Of a stretch of DNA of 64,000 nucleotides, positions 25,533 to 34,508 are shown one piece after another. This DNA is from Arthrobacter liuii (lineage in GTDB: Bacteria; Actinomycetota; Actinomycetes; Actinomycetales; Micrococcaceae). Where the stretch lies: contig NZ_BMFW01000002.1 of the NCBI RefSeq assembly GCF_014639275.1, forward strand, positions 487-64,486, written 5' to 3'. Numbering within the stretch: position 1 is the first letter of the stretch; each line of letters starts with the position of its first letter. The position numbers and the translations under genes are program-made. Under the pieces are notes generated by a model. The model was not told the DNA's origin. It was given only the letters and a program-made list of their open reading frames with translations, and searched no databases.

Positions 25533-26717
25533 GTGGTCGGCCTGACTGTCCTGGACATCGTCCTGATCCTGGCGCTGCTGTCATACCTGGTCTACGGCCT
25601 CCGCAACGGGTTCCTGGTCACTGTCGGCGGCCTCGCCGGGTTTGCGGCCGGCGCCGTCGCCGCATTCTTTGCCGTTCCCCTCGTCAGCACCTTCGTCGAG
25701 GACTCCGGGTGGAGGCTCACCGCCATCATCGCTGCCGCCGTCGTCCTGATGGCTCTGGGACATGGCCTGGGCACCATGGTGGGGCGGCAACTTCGTGGCG
25801 TGGTGCGGATCCGGCCGCTGCGGGCAGTGGACCGGCTGGTGGGCGGGGCATTGAACCTGGTGGTCTCTGCGCTTGTGATGTCCATGCTGGCGTTCAGCGT
25901 CAGCTCCCTCGGGGTGCCTGTCGTGTCGCAGCAGCTGGCGGAGTCCAAAGTGATCCGTTTCATCGATGGGCTCACCCCGACTCCAGTGAAGGCCACCATG
26001 GCGCAGCTGCGTTCCACGGTGATCGGCAACGGCATCCCCACCTTGATCGAGGGACTGGACCAGGGCCAGGCGGTCCAGGTGCCCAACACCAGCACCAATA
26101 CGCCGGCGCTCAACAAGGCGGCGCAGTCCGTCCTGAGGATCGCCGGCACGGCCTACGAATGCGGCCAGAACCAGACCGGCAGCGGCTTCGTGGTTGCCCC
26201 GGACCGCGTGGTGACCAATGCCCATGTCGTTGCCGGCGTGTCGCAGCCTGTTGTGGAGATGCCCGACGGCGGGGCGATGCCGGGACGTGTGGTGTATTTC
26301 GATACCAGGCGCGATCTGGCGGTCCTGGCCGTGGACAAGCTGCCCTCCCAGCCGCTGCCGCTCAGCCGAGACCTGCCCGGCGGCAGCCAAGCTGCCTTCG
26401 CCGGGTACCCGCACGGCGGACCCTTCCAGTCCAAGCCCGCCACAGTCCAGGACATCGCCACGGTCCTGGTCCCGGACATCTACGGCAATAACCCCTCGCC
26501 TGAGGACATTTACCGCCTGGCCGGGGACGTGCAGCCCGGAAACTCCGGCGGCCCGCTGCTCACCACTGATGGCCAAGTAGCCGGCGTGATTTTCGCCAAG
26601 GCCACTTCTGACACGGAAGTAGGATTCGCCATCACCATGAATGACCTGGACCCTGTCGCAGGCCAGGCGCCTGGACTGTCCTCACCCGTTTCCTCCGGGC
26701 AGTGCATCCAGAAGTAG
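25533..26717 (+). CDS. MarP-like membrane serine protease (CvpA domain plus trypsin-like domain)
   Basis: 394 residues. Four N-terminal membrane helices of CvpA type (about 5-115) are followed by a chymotrypsin-like protease facing outward. The triad is visible: His in VTNAHVV (about 231), Asp in RRDLAVL (about 261) and Ser in GNSGGPL (about 338). Two cysteines (one in YECGQ, one near the C terminus in GQCIQK) may form a disulfide, as in mycobacterial MarP (Rv3671c), which handles acid and envelope stress. The start is GTG with AAGGAG upstream; TAGAAT at about 25498 is a plausible -10. Confidence 0.88.
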   Translation: MVGLTVLDIVLILALLSYLVYGLRNGFLVTVGGLAGFAAGAVAAFFAVPLVSTFVEDSGWRLTAIIAAAVVLMALGHGLGTMVGRQLRGVVRIRPLRAVDRLVGGALNLVVSALVMSMLAFSVSSLGVPVVSQQLAESKVIRFIDGLTPTPVKATMAQLRSTVIGNGIPTLIEGLDQGQAVQVPNTSTNTPALNKAAQSVLRIAGTAYECGQNQTGSGFVVAPDRVVTNAHVVAGVSQPVVEMPDGGAMPGRVVYFDTRRDLAVLAVDKLPSQPLPLSRDLPGGSQAAFAGYPHGGPFQSKPATVQDIATVLVPDIYGNNPSPEDIYRLAGDVQPGNSGGPLLTTDGQVAGVIFAKATSDTEVGFAITMNDLDPVAGQAPGLSSPVSSGQCIQK

Positions 26718-26727
26718 TACCTGCCGG

Positions 26728-27192
26728 TTACAGGACCTCGGCCAGGTAGTCGATGGCAAGTTTGTAACCGAATACCCCTGCGCCCACGATCACCGCCGCA
26801 CACACCGGGGACAGGTAGGAGTGGTGCCGGAATTCCTCCCGCTGGTGCACGTTGGTGATATGAACCTCGACGGTGGGCAGCTGGACAGCGGCCAGGGCGT
26901 CACGCAGTGCCACGGACGTGTGCGTGAAGGCGCCGGCGTTCAGGACAATTCCCGCCGCCGTTCCACGGGCTGCGTGGATGGCATCAAGCAGGACCCCTTC
27001 ATGGTTGGACTGGACACACTCCACCGCGAAACCGTGTTTTTCGCCCGCTACAGTGGCCAACTGTTGCACGTCGGCAAGGGTGGAGGTGCCGTACTTCTCC
27101 GGCTCCCGGGTGCCGAGCAGGTTCAGGTTGGGGCCATTGATGACCAGGATGGTGCCGCGGCCGGCTTCGACAGTGGAGGAGGCTTCAGTCAT
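26728..27192 (-). CDS. aroQ: 3-dehydroquinate dehydratase, type II
   Basis: 154 residues. Third step of the shikimate pathway: 3-dehydroquinate to 3-dehydroshikimate. Type II hallmarks are [18 protein letters not shown] with the catalytic Tyr, [22 protein letters not shown] and [18 protein letters not shown] with the catalytic His. The ATG at 27192 is preferred over an upstream codon because a TAGATT box sits 7 nt before it (leaderless). Other shikimate genes are not in the window. Confidence 0.94.
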   Translation of the reverse strand: MTEASSTVEAGRGTILVINGPNLNLLGTREPEKYGTSTLADVQQLATVAGEKHGFAVECVQSNHEGVLLDAIHAARGTAAGIVLNAGAFTHTSVALRDALAAVQLPTVEVHITNVHQREEFRHHSYLSPVCAAVIVGAGVFGYKLAIDYLAEVL

Positions 27193-27199
27193 GCCTGCA

Positions 27200-27205
27200 A
27201 ATCTA
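27200..27205 (-). promoter_or_regulatory. -10 box (TAGATT) for a leaderless aroQ mRNA
   Basis: TAGATT on the minus strand ends 7 nt before the aroQ ATG; no ribosome site is present. Confidence 0.5.
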
Positions 27206-27241
27206 TCGCTTGGCGCTGCCCGCCGCGCATTCTTACGCCCC

Positions 27242-27313
27242 CACCCCATCGATCGCTGGGTAAGGGTCGTTTTGAGCGACTAAAACGACATCCACGGAGC
27301 AATCGATGGGGTG
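27242..27313. repeat. Two-tier hairpin element, copy 1 (CGTTTTG...AAAACGAC core)
   Basis: Outer arms CACCCCATCGAT (27242-27253) and ATCGATGGGGTG (27302-27313) are exact complements and continue with GCT/AGC. The inner arms GTCGTTTT (27266-27273) and AAAACGAC (27282-27289) form a second stem around an 8-nt loop. A similar core with different outer arms is found at 58477-58542. The element abuts the truncated LacI remnant, so it may mark the recombination point. Confidence 0.75.
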
Positions 27314-27318
27314 CCTCA

Positions 27319-27882
27319 GTGCTGCTCAACCAGGAACGTGACGCACCCGGATTCAACAGCATCGGTGTGGATCTGGCAGCGGGGGCCAAGGCCGCAGTGG
27401 AGCACCTCATCGGTCATGGACACTCCAACATCGGCCTGGCGATGGGAACCAATGTCTCGGGGGAAACGGACGGCCGCGAGGTGGGGTGGCGGCAGGCGCT
27501 CCAGGCAGCAGGCCTGCCCGAGGGGCCCATTTCCTACAGTGCCTTCACCCGTCCGGGAGGTTATAGCGCCGGGCAACGCCTGCTGGCATCGGTAAATCGG
27601 CCAACGGCGATCTTCGCCACGTCCGACATGCAAGGAATAGGGCTCCTGCGGGCGATCCATGAAGCGGGACTTTCCGTCCCGGGCGACATTGCAGTGGCGT
27701 CCTTTGACGGTTCGGCCGACTCCGAATACTCCTGGCCGCCGCTGACCACTGTTGAACAGCCTGTGGCTGCCATGGCGGAGGCTGCCGTGGCGGCACTCGT
27801 GGGAGCCAGCAGGGGCGAGAGGCCGCGGCACCGGATTTTCCCCACCAACCTGCACATACGCCAATCCTGCGGCTGCCCCTAG
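27319..27882 (+). pseudogene. LacI family regulator remnant lacking its DNA-binding domain
   Basis: 187 codons that read as the C-terminal half of a LacI regulator (GVDLAAGAKAAVEHLIGHGH; PGDIAVASFDGSADSEYSWP; LTTVEQPVAAMAEAA; ending RQSCGCP). The helix-turn-helix and the first effector lobe, some 120-140 residues, are absent, and the similarity begins immediately after the hairpin repeat. No ribosome site is seen at the first in-frame GTG. The frame itself is intact, so decay is recent or the fragment is under some constraint. Its last bases overlap the stop of the converging DeoR gene. Confidence 0.8.
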
Positions 27883-28679
27883 CCGGCCGACTGCACCGTC
27901 GGCAGTCGCAGGCGCCCTACCCGCTCCTGCAGGACCCGCCGGGCTTCGGCGCTGAGCCCGGCGTCGCTGATGACCTCATCAACCTCATCCAGGGCGGCGA
28001 TTGAGCTGATTCCCAGCATGCCCCACTTGGTGTGGTCCGCAAGGACTACAGTCTTGCGCGCGGCTGCCACGAAGGCGCGGTCGGTTTCGGCTTCGAGCAG
28101 GTTGGGCGTGGTGAACCCGGCATCGGCATCCATTCCGTGGACGCCCAGGAACAGGACGTCCAGGTGCAGCTGCTTGAGGGCTCCGGTCGCGATGGGGCCC
28201 ACCAGGGCGTCCGACGGCGTGCGCTCGCCACCCACGAGGATCACCGTGGACGCATGGCGGGCTGAGCCGGACGAGGCAGCATGGTGGAAAAGGTCCGCAA
28301 TCCTGACCGAGTTGGTCACCACGGTGACGCGCGGACCCCCGGCCAGTTCCCTGGCAAGCGCCCACGTGGTGGTGCCTGCGCTCAAGCCCACCGCCATGCC
28401 CTCATGGACCAGGGTGGCCGCCTCCACCGCGATGGCGCGTTTCTCCGCAGTCAGCTGAGTGGACTTCAGCTCGAACCCGGGCTCATGCGTGCTGGCGTCA
28501 CCGGGCAGCTTGGCGCCGCCGTGGATACGTTCCAGCTTGCCGCCCTCTTCGAGCAGTTCGATGTCCCGCCGCACGGTCATCAAGGAGACGCCCAGTTGGT
28601 GGGCCAGGTCCGATACGCGGACCACCCGCTCCCGCTGTACTGCATCCAGGATTGCTTGATGTCGGGCGGCAGGCAGCAT
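27879..28679 (-). CDS. DeoR/GlpR family transcriptional regulator
   Basis: 266 residues. The N-terminal winged helix (RHQAILDAVQRERVVRVSDL, LGVSLMTVRRDIELLEEGGK, LERIHGGA) is followed by a DeoR sugar-phosphate sensor domain (VGLSAGTTTWALARELAGG; VTNSVRIADL; FLGVHGMDADAGFTTPN). The ATG at 28679 is the family start. The target genes are not evident: neighbours are the LacI remnant and acetyl-CoA synthetase. The remnant suggests a lost sugar locus. Confidence 0.9.
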   Translation of the reverse strand: MLPAARHQAILDAVQRERVVRVSDLAHQLGVSLMTVRRDIELLEEGGKLERIHGGAKLPGDASTHEPGFELKSTQLTAEKRAIAVEAATLVHEGMAVGLSAGTTTWALARELAGGPRVTVVTNSVRIADLFHHAASSGSARHASTVILVGGERTPSDALVGPIATGALKQLHLDVLFLGVHGMDADAGFTTPNLLEAETDRAFVAAARKTVVLADHTKWGMLGISSIAALDEVDEVISDAGLSAEARRVLQERVGRLRLPTVQSAG

Positions 28680-28725
28680 GGAGGCGGATCCTTCAACGCG
28701 GGTTACAGGTTGGCTCCCAGCATAC

Positions 28726-28762
28726 GGCGACGGCGCCACCCAAGCCGGGCGGCGCCGTCGCC
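28726..28762 (-). terminator. 12-bp perfect hairpin downstream of acetyl-CoA synthetase
   Basis: GGCGACGGCGCC (28726-28737) pairs exactly with GGCGCCGTCGCC (28751-28762) around a 13-nt loop, right after the acs stop and before the DeoR start. It has no T run; a GC-only terminator or mRNA-stabilising hairpin is likely. Confidence 0.65.
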
Positions 28763-28775
28763 ATATCGGTGCCGG

Positions 28776-30797
28776 TTACTTCCGGAGCGAAGCTGCGATC
28801 TGCTGCATGATGGTGGGATCGGAGAGGGTGGTGGCATCGCCGGGGTCGCGGCCTTCGGCCACATCCTTGAGCAGTCGACGCATGATCTTGCCGGACCGGG
28901 TCTTGGGCAGTTCCGGCACCACGAGGATGTTCTTGGGCTTGGCGATGGGCCCGATTTCCTTGCCCACATGGTTGCGCAGTTCCTGGACGGTGGCATCGCC
29001 GTTGTTCACGGCGTCGCCGCGAAGGATGACGAACGCCACGACGGCCTGGCCGGTGGTTTCGTCCGTGGCGCCCACGACGGCGGCCTCCGCAACGGAGGGA
29101 TGGCTCACCAGGGCGGATTCGATCTCCGTTGTGGAGAGGCGATGCCCGGAGACGTTCATGACGTCGTCCACGCGGCCCAGGAGCCAGATGTCCCCATCCT
29201 CGTCCTTCTTGGCGCCGTCCCCGGCGAAGTACATGCTCTCGAACCGGGACCAGTACGTGTCCTTGAACCGCTCCGGATCACCCCAGATCCCGCGCAGCAT
29301 CGACGGCCAGGGTTCGCGGATGACCAGGAAGCCGCCGTGGCCGTTGGGGACGGACTCGCCCATCTCGTCCACGACGTCCACGGCGATGCCGGGCAGCGGT
29401 ACCTGTGCCGAGCCGGGCTTGGTGGCGGTGACTCCGGGAAGCGGGGCGATCATCTGCGCGCCCGTTTCGGTTTGCCACCAGGTGTCCACGATGGGAGCCT
29501 TGTCGCCGCCGATGACCTTGCGGTACCACATCCAGGCTTCCGGGTTGATCGGTTCGCCCACCGAACCCAGCACGCGCAGGGACGAGAGGTCGTACTTCGC
29601 CGGGATCTCCGCGCCCCACTTCATGAAGGTGCGGATGGCTGTGGGCGCGGTGTAGAGGATGGAGACCTTGTACTTTTCCACGATCTCCCACCAGCGGCCC
29701 TGGTGCGGGGAGTCCGGGGTGCCTTCGTACATGACCTGGGTGGCGCCGTTGAGGAGCGGGGCGTAGGCGACGTAGGAGTGGCCGGTGACCCAGCCGACGT
29801 CGGCCGTGCACCAGTACACGTCCGTTTCCGGGTGCAGGTCAAAGACTGCCTTGTGGGTGTAGGCGGTCTGGGTAAGGTAGCCGCCGGTGGTGTGCAGGAT
29901 GCCCTTGGGCTTCCCGGTGGTCCCGGAGGTGTACAGGATGTACAGCGGGTGCTCCGCATCGTGGCCCACAGCGGTGTGCTCGGCGGGGGCCGTGTCCACG
30001 GTGTCCGCCCACCAGTGGTCCCGGCCCTCGGTCCAGTCCACGTCCTGGCCGTTGCGCTTGACCACCACCACGTTCTGCACCGTGTGGCCGTCATGGGCCA
30101 GGGCGTCGTCGACGGCCGCTTTGAGCGGGCTGGGCTTGCCGCGGCGATAGGTGCCGTCTGCGGTAACCACGAGTTTGGCCTCGGCGTCATCGATCCGTGA
30201 ACGGAGTGCTTCGGCGGAAAAGCCGCCGAACACGACTGAGTGGACCGCGCCGATCCGGGCGCAGGCCAAGAGGGTGATGACGGCCTCCGGGATCATGGGC
30301 AGGTACACGGCCACCCGGTCACCCTTGGCCACGCCCAGGGACTCGAAGGCGTTGGCTGCCTTCTTTACTTCTTCGGTCAGTTGCGCGTAGGTGTAGGTCC
30401 GGGTATCGCCGGGCTCGCCCTCGAAATAGATTGCGACGCGGTCCCCGTTGCCAGCCTCGACGTGGCGGTCCAGGGCGTTGTAGGCGGCGTTGAGCTCACC
30501 ACCGACAAACCATTTGGCGAACGGTGGATTGGACCAGTCCAGTGCCTGGGTGAAGTCCTTGCTCCAGGTCAGCAGTTCCCGTGCCTTCTTGGCCCAGAAC
30601 GCCGGCCGGTCAGCATTCGCTTCCCCATACTCGGCTGCGGTGACAACGGCGTCGGCCGCGAACTCCGGGGAGGGTGGGAAGGTACGCGTCTCATGCAGCA
30701 GGTTCGCAAAGGCATCGCCCTGGTGGCCTTGCTGGCCTGCCGGCTGGGCGGAAGCGGACGGAACGGTGGCCGTGGAGCTGGGAGTGTCCTGGGACAT
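28776..30797 (-). CDS. acs: Acetyl-CoA synthetase (AMP-forming)
   Basis: 673 residues, the usual length. Activates acetate to acetyl-AMP and then acetyl-CoA. Visible are the P-loop [18 protein letters not shown] and the C-terminal [13 protein letters not shown], whose Lys is the conserved site of inhibitory acetylation in this family. An AcuC-type deacetylase is encoded at 56.6 kb. The ATG at 30797 has GAGG upstream; an in-frame ATG six codons earlier is possible. A Crp-like palindrome lies about 150 bp upstream. Confidence 0.95.
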   Translation of the reverse strand: MSQDTPSSTATVPSASAQPAGQQGHQGDAFANLLHETRTFPPSPEFAADAVVTAAEYGEANADRPAFWAKKARELLTWSKDFTQALDWSNPPFAKWFVGGELNAAYNALDRHVEAGNGDRVAIYFEGEPGDTRTYTYAQLTEEVKKAANAFESLGVAKGDRVAVYLPMIPEAVITLLACARIGAVHSVVFGGFSAEALRSRIDDAEAKLVVTADGTYRRGKPSPLKAAVDDALAHDGHTVQNVVVVKRNGQDVDWTEGRDHWWADTVDTAPAEHTAVGHDAEHPLYILYTSGTTGKPKGILHTTGGYLTQTAYTHKAVFDLHPETDVYWCTADVGWVTGHSYVAYAPLLNGATQVMYEGTPDSPHQGRWWEIVEKYKVSILYTAPTAIRTFMKWGAEIPAKYDLSSLRVLGSVGEPINPEAWMWYRKVIGGDKAPIVDTWWQTETGAQMIAPLPGVTATKPGSAQVPLPGIAVDVVDEMGESVPNGHGGFLVIREPWPSMLRGIWGDPERFKDTYWSRFESMYFAGDGAKKDEDGDIWLLGRVDDVMNVSGHRLSTTEIESALVSHPSVAEAAVVGATDETTGQAVVAFVILRGDAVNNGDATVQELRNHVGKEIGPIAKPKNILVVPELPKTRSGKIMRRLLKDVAEGRDPGDATTLSDPTIMQQIAASLRK

Positions 30798-31206
30798 GTG
30801 AACCTCATCATTCATCGATCTTTGCCGCGCGGCACGCCGCCACCGCATGGCCCTCCGTTCGCACGGCACTGGGCTCCAGCCGGGGGCGGACAAACCGCAA
30901 GGAACTGTTCCGCAACCAAGCCTAATGCTTGCCGCGCATCCTCTGTGCTCCCCGTCACAGACACGACCGCGAGCGGCATTTTTTAAGCGGTGAATGGTGT
31001 CTTCATGACCCGTCCCGGGTGCCGGAAGGCCTGCGCCGGCTAGTGATCAGCCTGGCTGTTGACTAGGCTGAGATGGAATTGTGACTTCACTTCGGACCGC
31101 TCCGGCCAGGCTCCACCAGTGCCTTGCCGGACCGGCACCGCATGTCAAGACGGCACAGTTTTCGGGTCCGGACCGGGCCCGGTGCCGCCACGCTAAGGAG
31201 AGCAGA
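30798..31206. other. Non-coding region between acs and a membrane-protein gene
   Basis: 409 bp holding the promoters of two divergent genes. It contains the Crp-like palindrome at 30944-30959. TTGACT near 31060 and TAGGCT are possible promoter elements for the rightward gene. I see no small gene with a credible start and no known riboswitch fold. Confidence 0.5.
30944..30959. promoter_or_regulatory. Candidate Crp/GlxR site upstream of acs
   Basis: TGTGC-TCCCCG-TCACA fits TGTGA-N6-TCACA at 9 of 10 half-site positions. It lies in the acs upstream region, and the window also encodes a GlxR-like protein. Acetate genes are commonly under Crp-type control in actinobacteria; the match alone could be chance. 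Confidence 0.4.
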
Positions 31207-32616
31207 ATGAACCAGCAGAGCTACGGCCAGCGAACGGGCCCGGACACCGAGGCAGTGCCCGGAGGCCCCGGATCCGCCGCCGGGGGACCAGGGCACCCCA
31301 CGGCCACCGGCAACCCCGCCAAGGGACCGGCTGCAGGGCAGAAAGCTGGTTTCGCCAAGATCGACCCGAAGGCCAACCAGGCGGTTCTCGGTCCGTTCAC
31401 CGTGCGCGACCTGGCCGTCTTCGCCGGCACCCTGATCCTGTTTGTCGCGTCCCTGCTGCCCCTTTTCGGTGCCCGGTACAACCTGTGGAACCTGAACAAC
31501 CTGTTCTTCCTGGGGCTAGGCATCATTTTGCCGCTGATCGCCAGCGCCCTGTTCGCGGCACGCCGCTTGGCCCCTGCCACCAGGATCCGGGTGGGTTCGC
31601 TCTCGATCGACCAGTTCGCCTCCGTGGTGGCCTCCTTTGCCGTCGCCTTCTTCTTCCTGTCGGTTGCTGGCGCTTTTGTGACCAGCCTGCTGGTGGGCCT
31701 GATCGGCTCGCTGGTCCTCTTCGCTGCCACGGTGCTGGCCCGCTTCCTTCCGTACCTCTCCGGCGACTTCAAGGACCGGGCCGAGGTGCCGGCCCACGTT
31801 GTGGCACGAGAAGCCGCTGTCCCCGCGCGGATGCCGCGGGTCCCCAAAGCGCCAAAGCCTGACAACGGTGCCACCCGCTCGAAAGGCATGAAGGGCGCCG
31901 GGCTCTTTGGCGGCGCGGGCGCAGGGTCCTCCGCGGTCCAGCCCGGGTCCACCAGCCCCGGTTCCAGCCCTCAGCCTGCCCCGCCTGCCCCGTCTGTGCA
32001 GGCGCCAGCCACCGCTGCCGTTCCCGTGGCCAGTGCAGGGGTTGCCAATGCGGGAGCGCCCAATGCAGGAACCAGCAGTGCCGCATCCGCCGGTGCGGCA
32101 ACGGCTGCAGCAGGTGCCGGCGCGGGTGCCACCGGTGCCCGGACCGGAAGCTCAACGCCCGTATCGACAGCCCCCGAAGCCTCCGACCGGACCCCTGAAG
32201 TGGACGCCGGGCCGCCCACCCAGGCGGCCGACGTCGTCCGTCCTGCCGCAACGCCTGCCGCGGAACAAACCCGGCACGGGGGTGCCCCTACAGCCAATGC
32301 TCCCCAGGCGGCTTGGGAGCCGCCGGCAGCCACCGCGGTCCACCAGCAGGTCCGTTCCGACCATCCCATCGGAGCAACGGTGGACCCGGACAGCCGCCAC
32401 CAGGAGGCTGAAGGCCAGCCGATCCACGAGGCCTTCTGGTTTGCCGTCGCCCAGCACCGCACCGCCTTCGACCCCCGTACCGGTGCTCCGGCCTTCGTCA
32501 TCGAACCTGGCGGCTGGGTGCTGGCACTCGAGGACCGCGGCCACGAATTCCTGGTCCAGCATACTGACGGACGGCTGGGCGTCCTGCGCGACCTCAGCAA
32601 CATCGAGCGCGGCTGA
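31207..32616 (+). CDS. Unrecognised four-helix membrane protein with a long Ala/Pro/Gly-rich linker and a small C-terminal domain
   Basis: 469 residues, function unknown. A polar Gly/Pro-rich N terminus (1-45) is followed by about four membrane helices (roughly 60-185, for example [20 protein letters not shown]). A low-complexity linker (about 200-395) is very rich in Ala, Pro, Gly, Ser and Thr. A compact C-terminal domain (about 400-469) contains [20 protein letters not shown] and [19 protein letters not shown]. That domain looks globular and may bind a ligand or partner; I cannot assign it. The start ATG has AAGGAG upstream. nth begins 6 bp after the stop, so they may be co-transcribed. Confidence 0.75.
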   Translation: MNQQSYGQRTGPDTEAVPGGPGSAAGGPGHPTATGNPAKGPAAGQKAGFAKIDPKANQAVLGPFTVRDLAVFAGTLILFVASLLPLFGARYNLWNLNNLFFLGLGIILPLIASALFAARRLAPATRIRVGSLSIDQFASVVASFAVAFFFLSVAGAFVTSLLVGLIGSLVLFAATVLARFLPYLSGDFKDRAEVPAHVVAREAAVPARMPRVPKAPKPDNGATRSKGMKGAGLFGGAGAGSSAVQPGSTSPGSSPQPAPPAPSVQAPATAAVPVASAGVANAGAPNAGTSSAASAGAATAAAGAGAGATGARTGSSTPVSTAPEASDRTPEVDAGPPTQAADVVRPAATPAAEQTRHGGAPTANAPQAAWEPPAATAVHQQVRSDHPIGATVDPDSRHQEAEGQPIHEAFWFAVAQHRTAFDPRTGAPAFVIEPGGWVLALEDRGHEFLVQHTDGRLGVLRDLSNIERG

Positions 32617-32621
32617 CCCCC

Positions 32622-33494
32622 GTGGCCGGGCTGCAGGTGGCAGGCCCCGGCGGGAGCGTTCCCGCCGGGAAGGGGGCCGGAACAGGCCAGGCCGCCGGGA
32701 TGCCCCTGGTCTCCTCCGAGTCCGTCCTTGCGCTTAAAAGGCGGGCAAGGCGCATCCACAGGGCCTTGGCCGAGAAATACCCCTACGCCCATGCGGAACT
32801 CGACTTCCGCAACCCGTTCGAACTGCTGGTGGCTACCGTCCTGTCCGCCCAGACCACCGACGTCGTGGTCAACCAGGTCACCAAAGTGCTGTTCGCGCTC
32901 TATCCCAGTGCTCGGTCCCTGGCAGAGGCGGACCCCACGGAGCTCGAGACCATCCTCAAGCCCACCGGATTCTTCCGTGCCAAATCGAGGAACGTCCTCG
33001 CACTGTGCACCCGCCTGGTGGATGACTTTGACGGCGAGGTTCCGGGCCGGATGGAAGACCTGGTCACGTTGCCCGGCGTGGGCCGCAAGACGGCCAATGT
33101 GGTGCTCGCCAATGCCTTTGGCATCCCGGGCATCTCCGTGGATACGCATTTCGCCCGTTTGGCGAAGCGGTTTGGGTGGACCCAGTCCGAGGATCCCGTG
33201 CAAATTGAACAGGACGTGGGGGAGCTGTTCGAGCGCAAGGACTGGACCATGCTGTCCCACCGGGTGATCTTCCACGGCCGCCGCGTCTGCCACGCCAGGA
33301 AGCCCGCCTGCGGCGCCTGCCCGGTGGCCAACTGGTGCCCCAGCTATGGGCTGGGGGAGACCGATCCGGCCAAGGCAGCCAAACTCCTCAAATATGAGCT
33401 GGCGCCCGGCAGCGAGGCGTTGCTGGAGCAGTACCTGTCCGAACAACACCGGGCAGCGGAAATCCGGATGGCCTCCCAAAAGAGGACCCCATGA
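32622..33494 (+). CDS. nth: Endonuclease III (DNA glycosylase/AP lyase)
   Basis: 290 residues from GTG 32622; an internal ATG at 32700 would give 264 and is equally plausible. Base excision repair of oxidised pyrimidines. Helix-hairpin-helix [13 protein letters not shown] with the catalytic Lys, the catalytic Asp in [12 protein letters not shown], and the 4Fe-4S cluster ligands in the order C-x6-C-x2-C-x5-C ([17 protein letters not shown]). Its end overlaps the NUDIX start by four bases, so the two are translationally coupled. Confidence 0.95.
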   Translation: MAGLQVAGPGGSVPAGKGAGTGQAAGMPLVSSESVLALKRRARRIHRALAEKYPYAHAELDFRNPFELLVATVLSAQTTDVVVNQVTKVLFALYPSARSLAEADPTELETILKPTGFFRAKSRNVLALCTRLVDDFDGEVPGRMEDLVTLPGVGRKTANVVLANAFGIPGISVDTHFARLAKRFGWTQSEDPVQIEQDVGELFERKDWTMLSHRVIFHGRRVCHARKPACGACPVANWCPSYGLGETDPAKAAKLLKYELAPGSEALLEQYLSEQHRAAEIRMASQKRTP

Positions 33495-34168
33495 GCGCAC
33501 GCGACGACCTCGCCGGGCTGGTCAGGCGGGCGGAATCCGGAACGGCCGGGCCCCCTGATCCCCGCTGGGCCGCACTGACCGTTGACGCCGCACGAGCCCG
33601 CAGGGCCGCCGTCCTGATGCTCTTCGGCGTACTCGATGACGTCCCGGCCAAGTCCGGCAAACCGCTGGCGCCGGCAGACCTGGACGTCCTGCTCCTTGAA
33701 CGCGCCCACACCCTGGGGTCCCACCCCGGACAGGTCGCGTTCCCTGGCGGCAGCATCGACCGGAACGAGACCCCCGTGGCGGCTGCGCTCCGGGAAGCCG
33801 AGGAGGAAACCGGCCTGGATTCAGGCGGGGTGGAAGTGTTGGGTACGCTCCAGGAACTGGGCTTGGCCCACAGCAACTTCCTGGTGACGCCGGTCCTTGG
33901 CTGGTGGCAGTCACCCTCTCCCGTCCGCGTGGTGGACTACGGCGAATCGGCCCAGGTGTTCCGCGTGCCTGTCCGGGACCTTCTCGACCCGGACAACCGC
34001 GTGATGGCCACGGTCCATCGCGCAGGCCGCACCTTCGACAGCCCCGCCTTCACCGTCAACGGCGTGGTGGTGTGGGGCTTCACCGGCATTGTACTGAGCG
34101 GCCTCTTCGACCAACTCGGCTGGTCGGTTCCCTGGGACCGGAACCGGCTGCATCCGATGGCGGTCTAG
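33491..34168 (+). CDS. NUDIX hydrolase, CoA pyrophosphatase-like
   Basis: 225 residues. The UPF0035-type signature characteristic of CoA diphosphatases ([13 protein letters not shown]) precedes the NUDIX box [12 protein letters not shown]. These enzymes split CoA or its oxidised forms to phosphopantetheine and 3',5'-ADP. ATGA overlap with nth, a very common actinobacterial pairing. Convergent with the YegP-like gene, 9 bp away. Confidence 0.88.
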   Translation: MSARDDLAGLVRRAESGTAGPPDPRWAALTVDAARARRAAVLMLFGVLDDVPAKSGKPLAPADLDVLLLERAHTLGSHPGQVAFPGGSIDRNETPVAAALREAEEETGLDSGGVEVLGTLQELGLAHSNFLVTPVLGWWQSPSPVRVVDYGESAQVFRVPVRDLLDPDNRVMATVHRAGRTFDSPAFTVNGVVVWGFTGIVLSGLFDQLGWSVPWDRNRLHPMAV

Positions 34169-34177
34169 CTTCCAGGC

Positions 34178-34360
34178 CTATTGGCGCAAGTCCACTACGA
34201 CCCCGGTGGCGGCGTTCTCACGCATGGCCCTGATGCCGTCGCGGAGCAGGTTCAGGGACTTGAAGGTTGGCGAAACTGCAACTGTGTTGCCATCGGAATC
34301 GGTGAGCCGAAGCCGGTACAACTCGTCGGCCGTGCGGTGGATTTCAAATCTTCCCGCCAT
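34178..34360 (-). CDS. YegP-like DUF1508 protein
   Basis: 60 residues starting MAGRFEIHRTADELYRLRLT. One beta-rich DUF1508/YegP repeat is present (FEIH..ADELYRLRLTDSDGNTVAVS, then a helix that ends in R-x-R-x-N). Function unknown. The ATG at 34360 has GGGAGG upstream, which excludes the 11-residue longer reading. It is a single gene. Confidence 0.75.
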   Translation of the reverse strand: MAGRFEIHRTADELYRLRLTDSDGNTVAVSPTFKSLNLLRDGIRAMRENAATGVVVDLRQ

Positions 34361-34508
34361 AAATGGGGACCTCCCTGGTATGCGTCGTTGCATCAGCGTG
34401 CGGACCGGTCTGGTTCAGTCGCAGTTTTGACTGTAACGTCCGTCAACGGACCCGCATAGCTACCGCCGGGTAGGTTACCTTGCGTCTCGAAGGCAGGCCT
34501 TGGGGGAG

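Noticed and set aside
25581..26576. A 331-codon minus-strand frame across the MarP-like protease
   Set aside because: It is the antisense of a gene with an intact catalytic triad; no motif or ribosome site is present in the antisense frame.
28281..30200. A 639-codon plus-strand frame across the acs gene
   Set aside because: It is fully antisense to acs, which has all its motifs; the frame is Gly/Val/His-rich and matches nothing. Long antisense frames are common in high-GC coding DNA.
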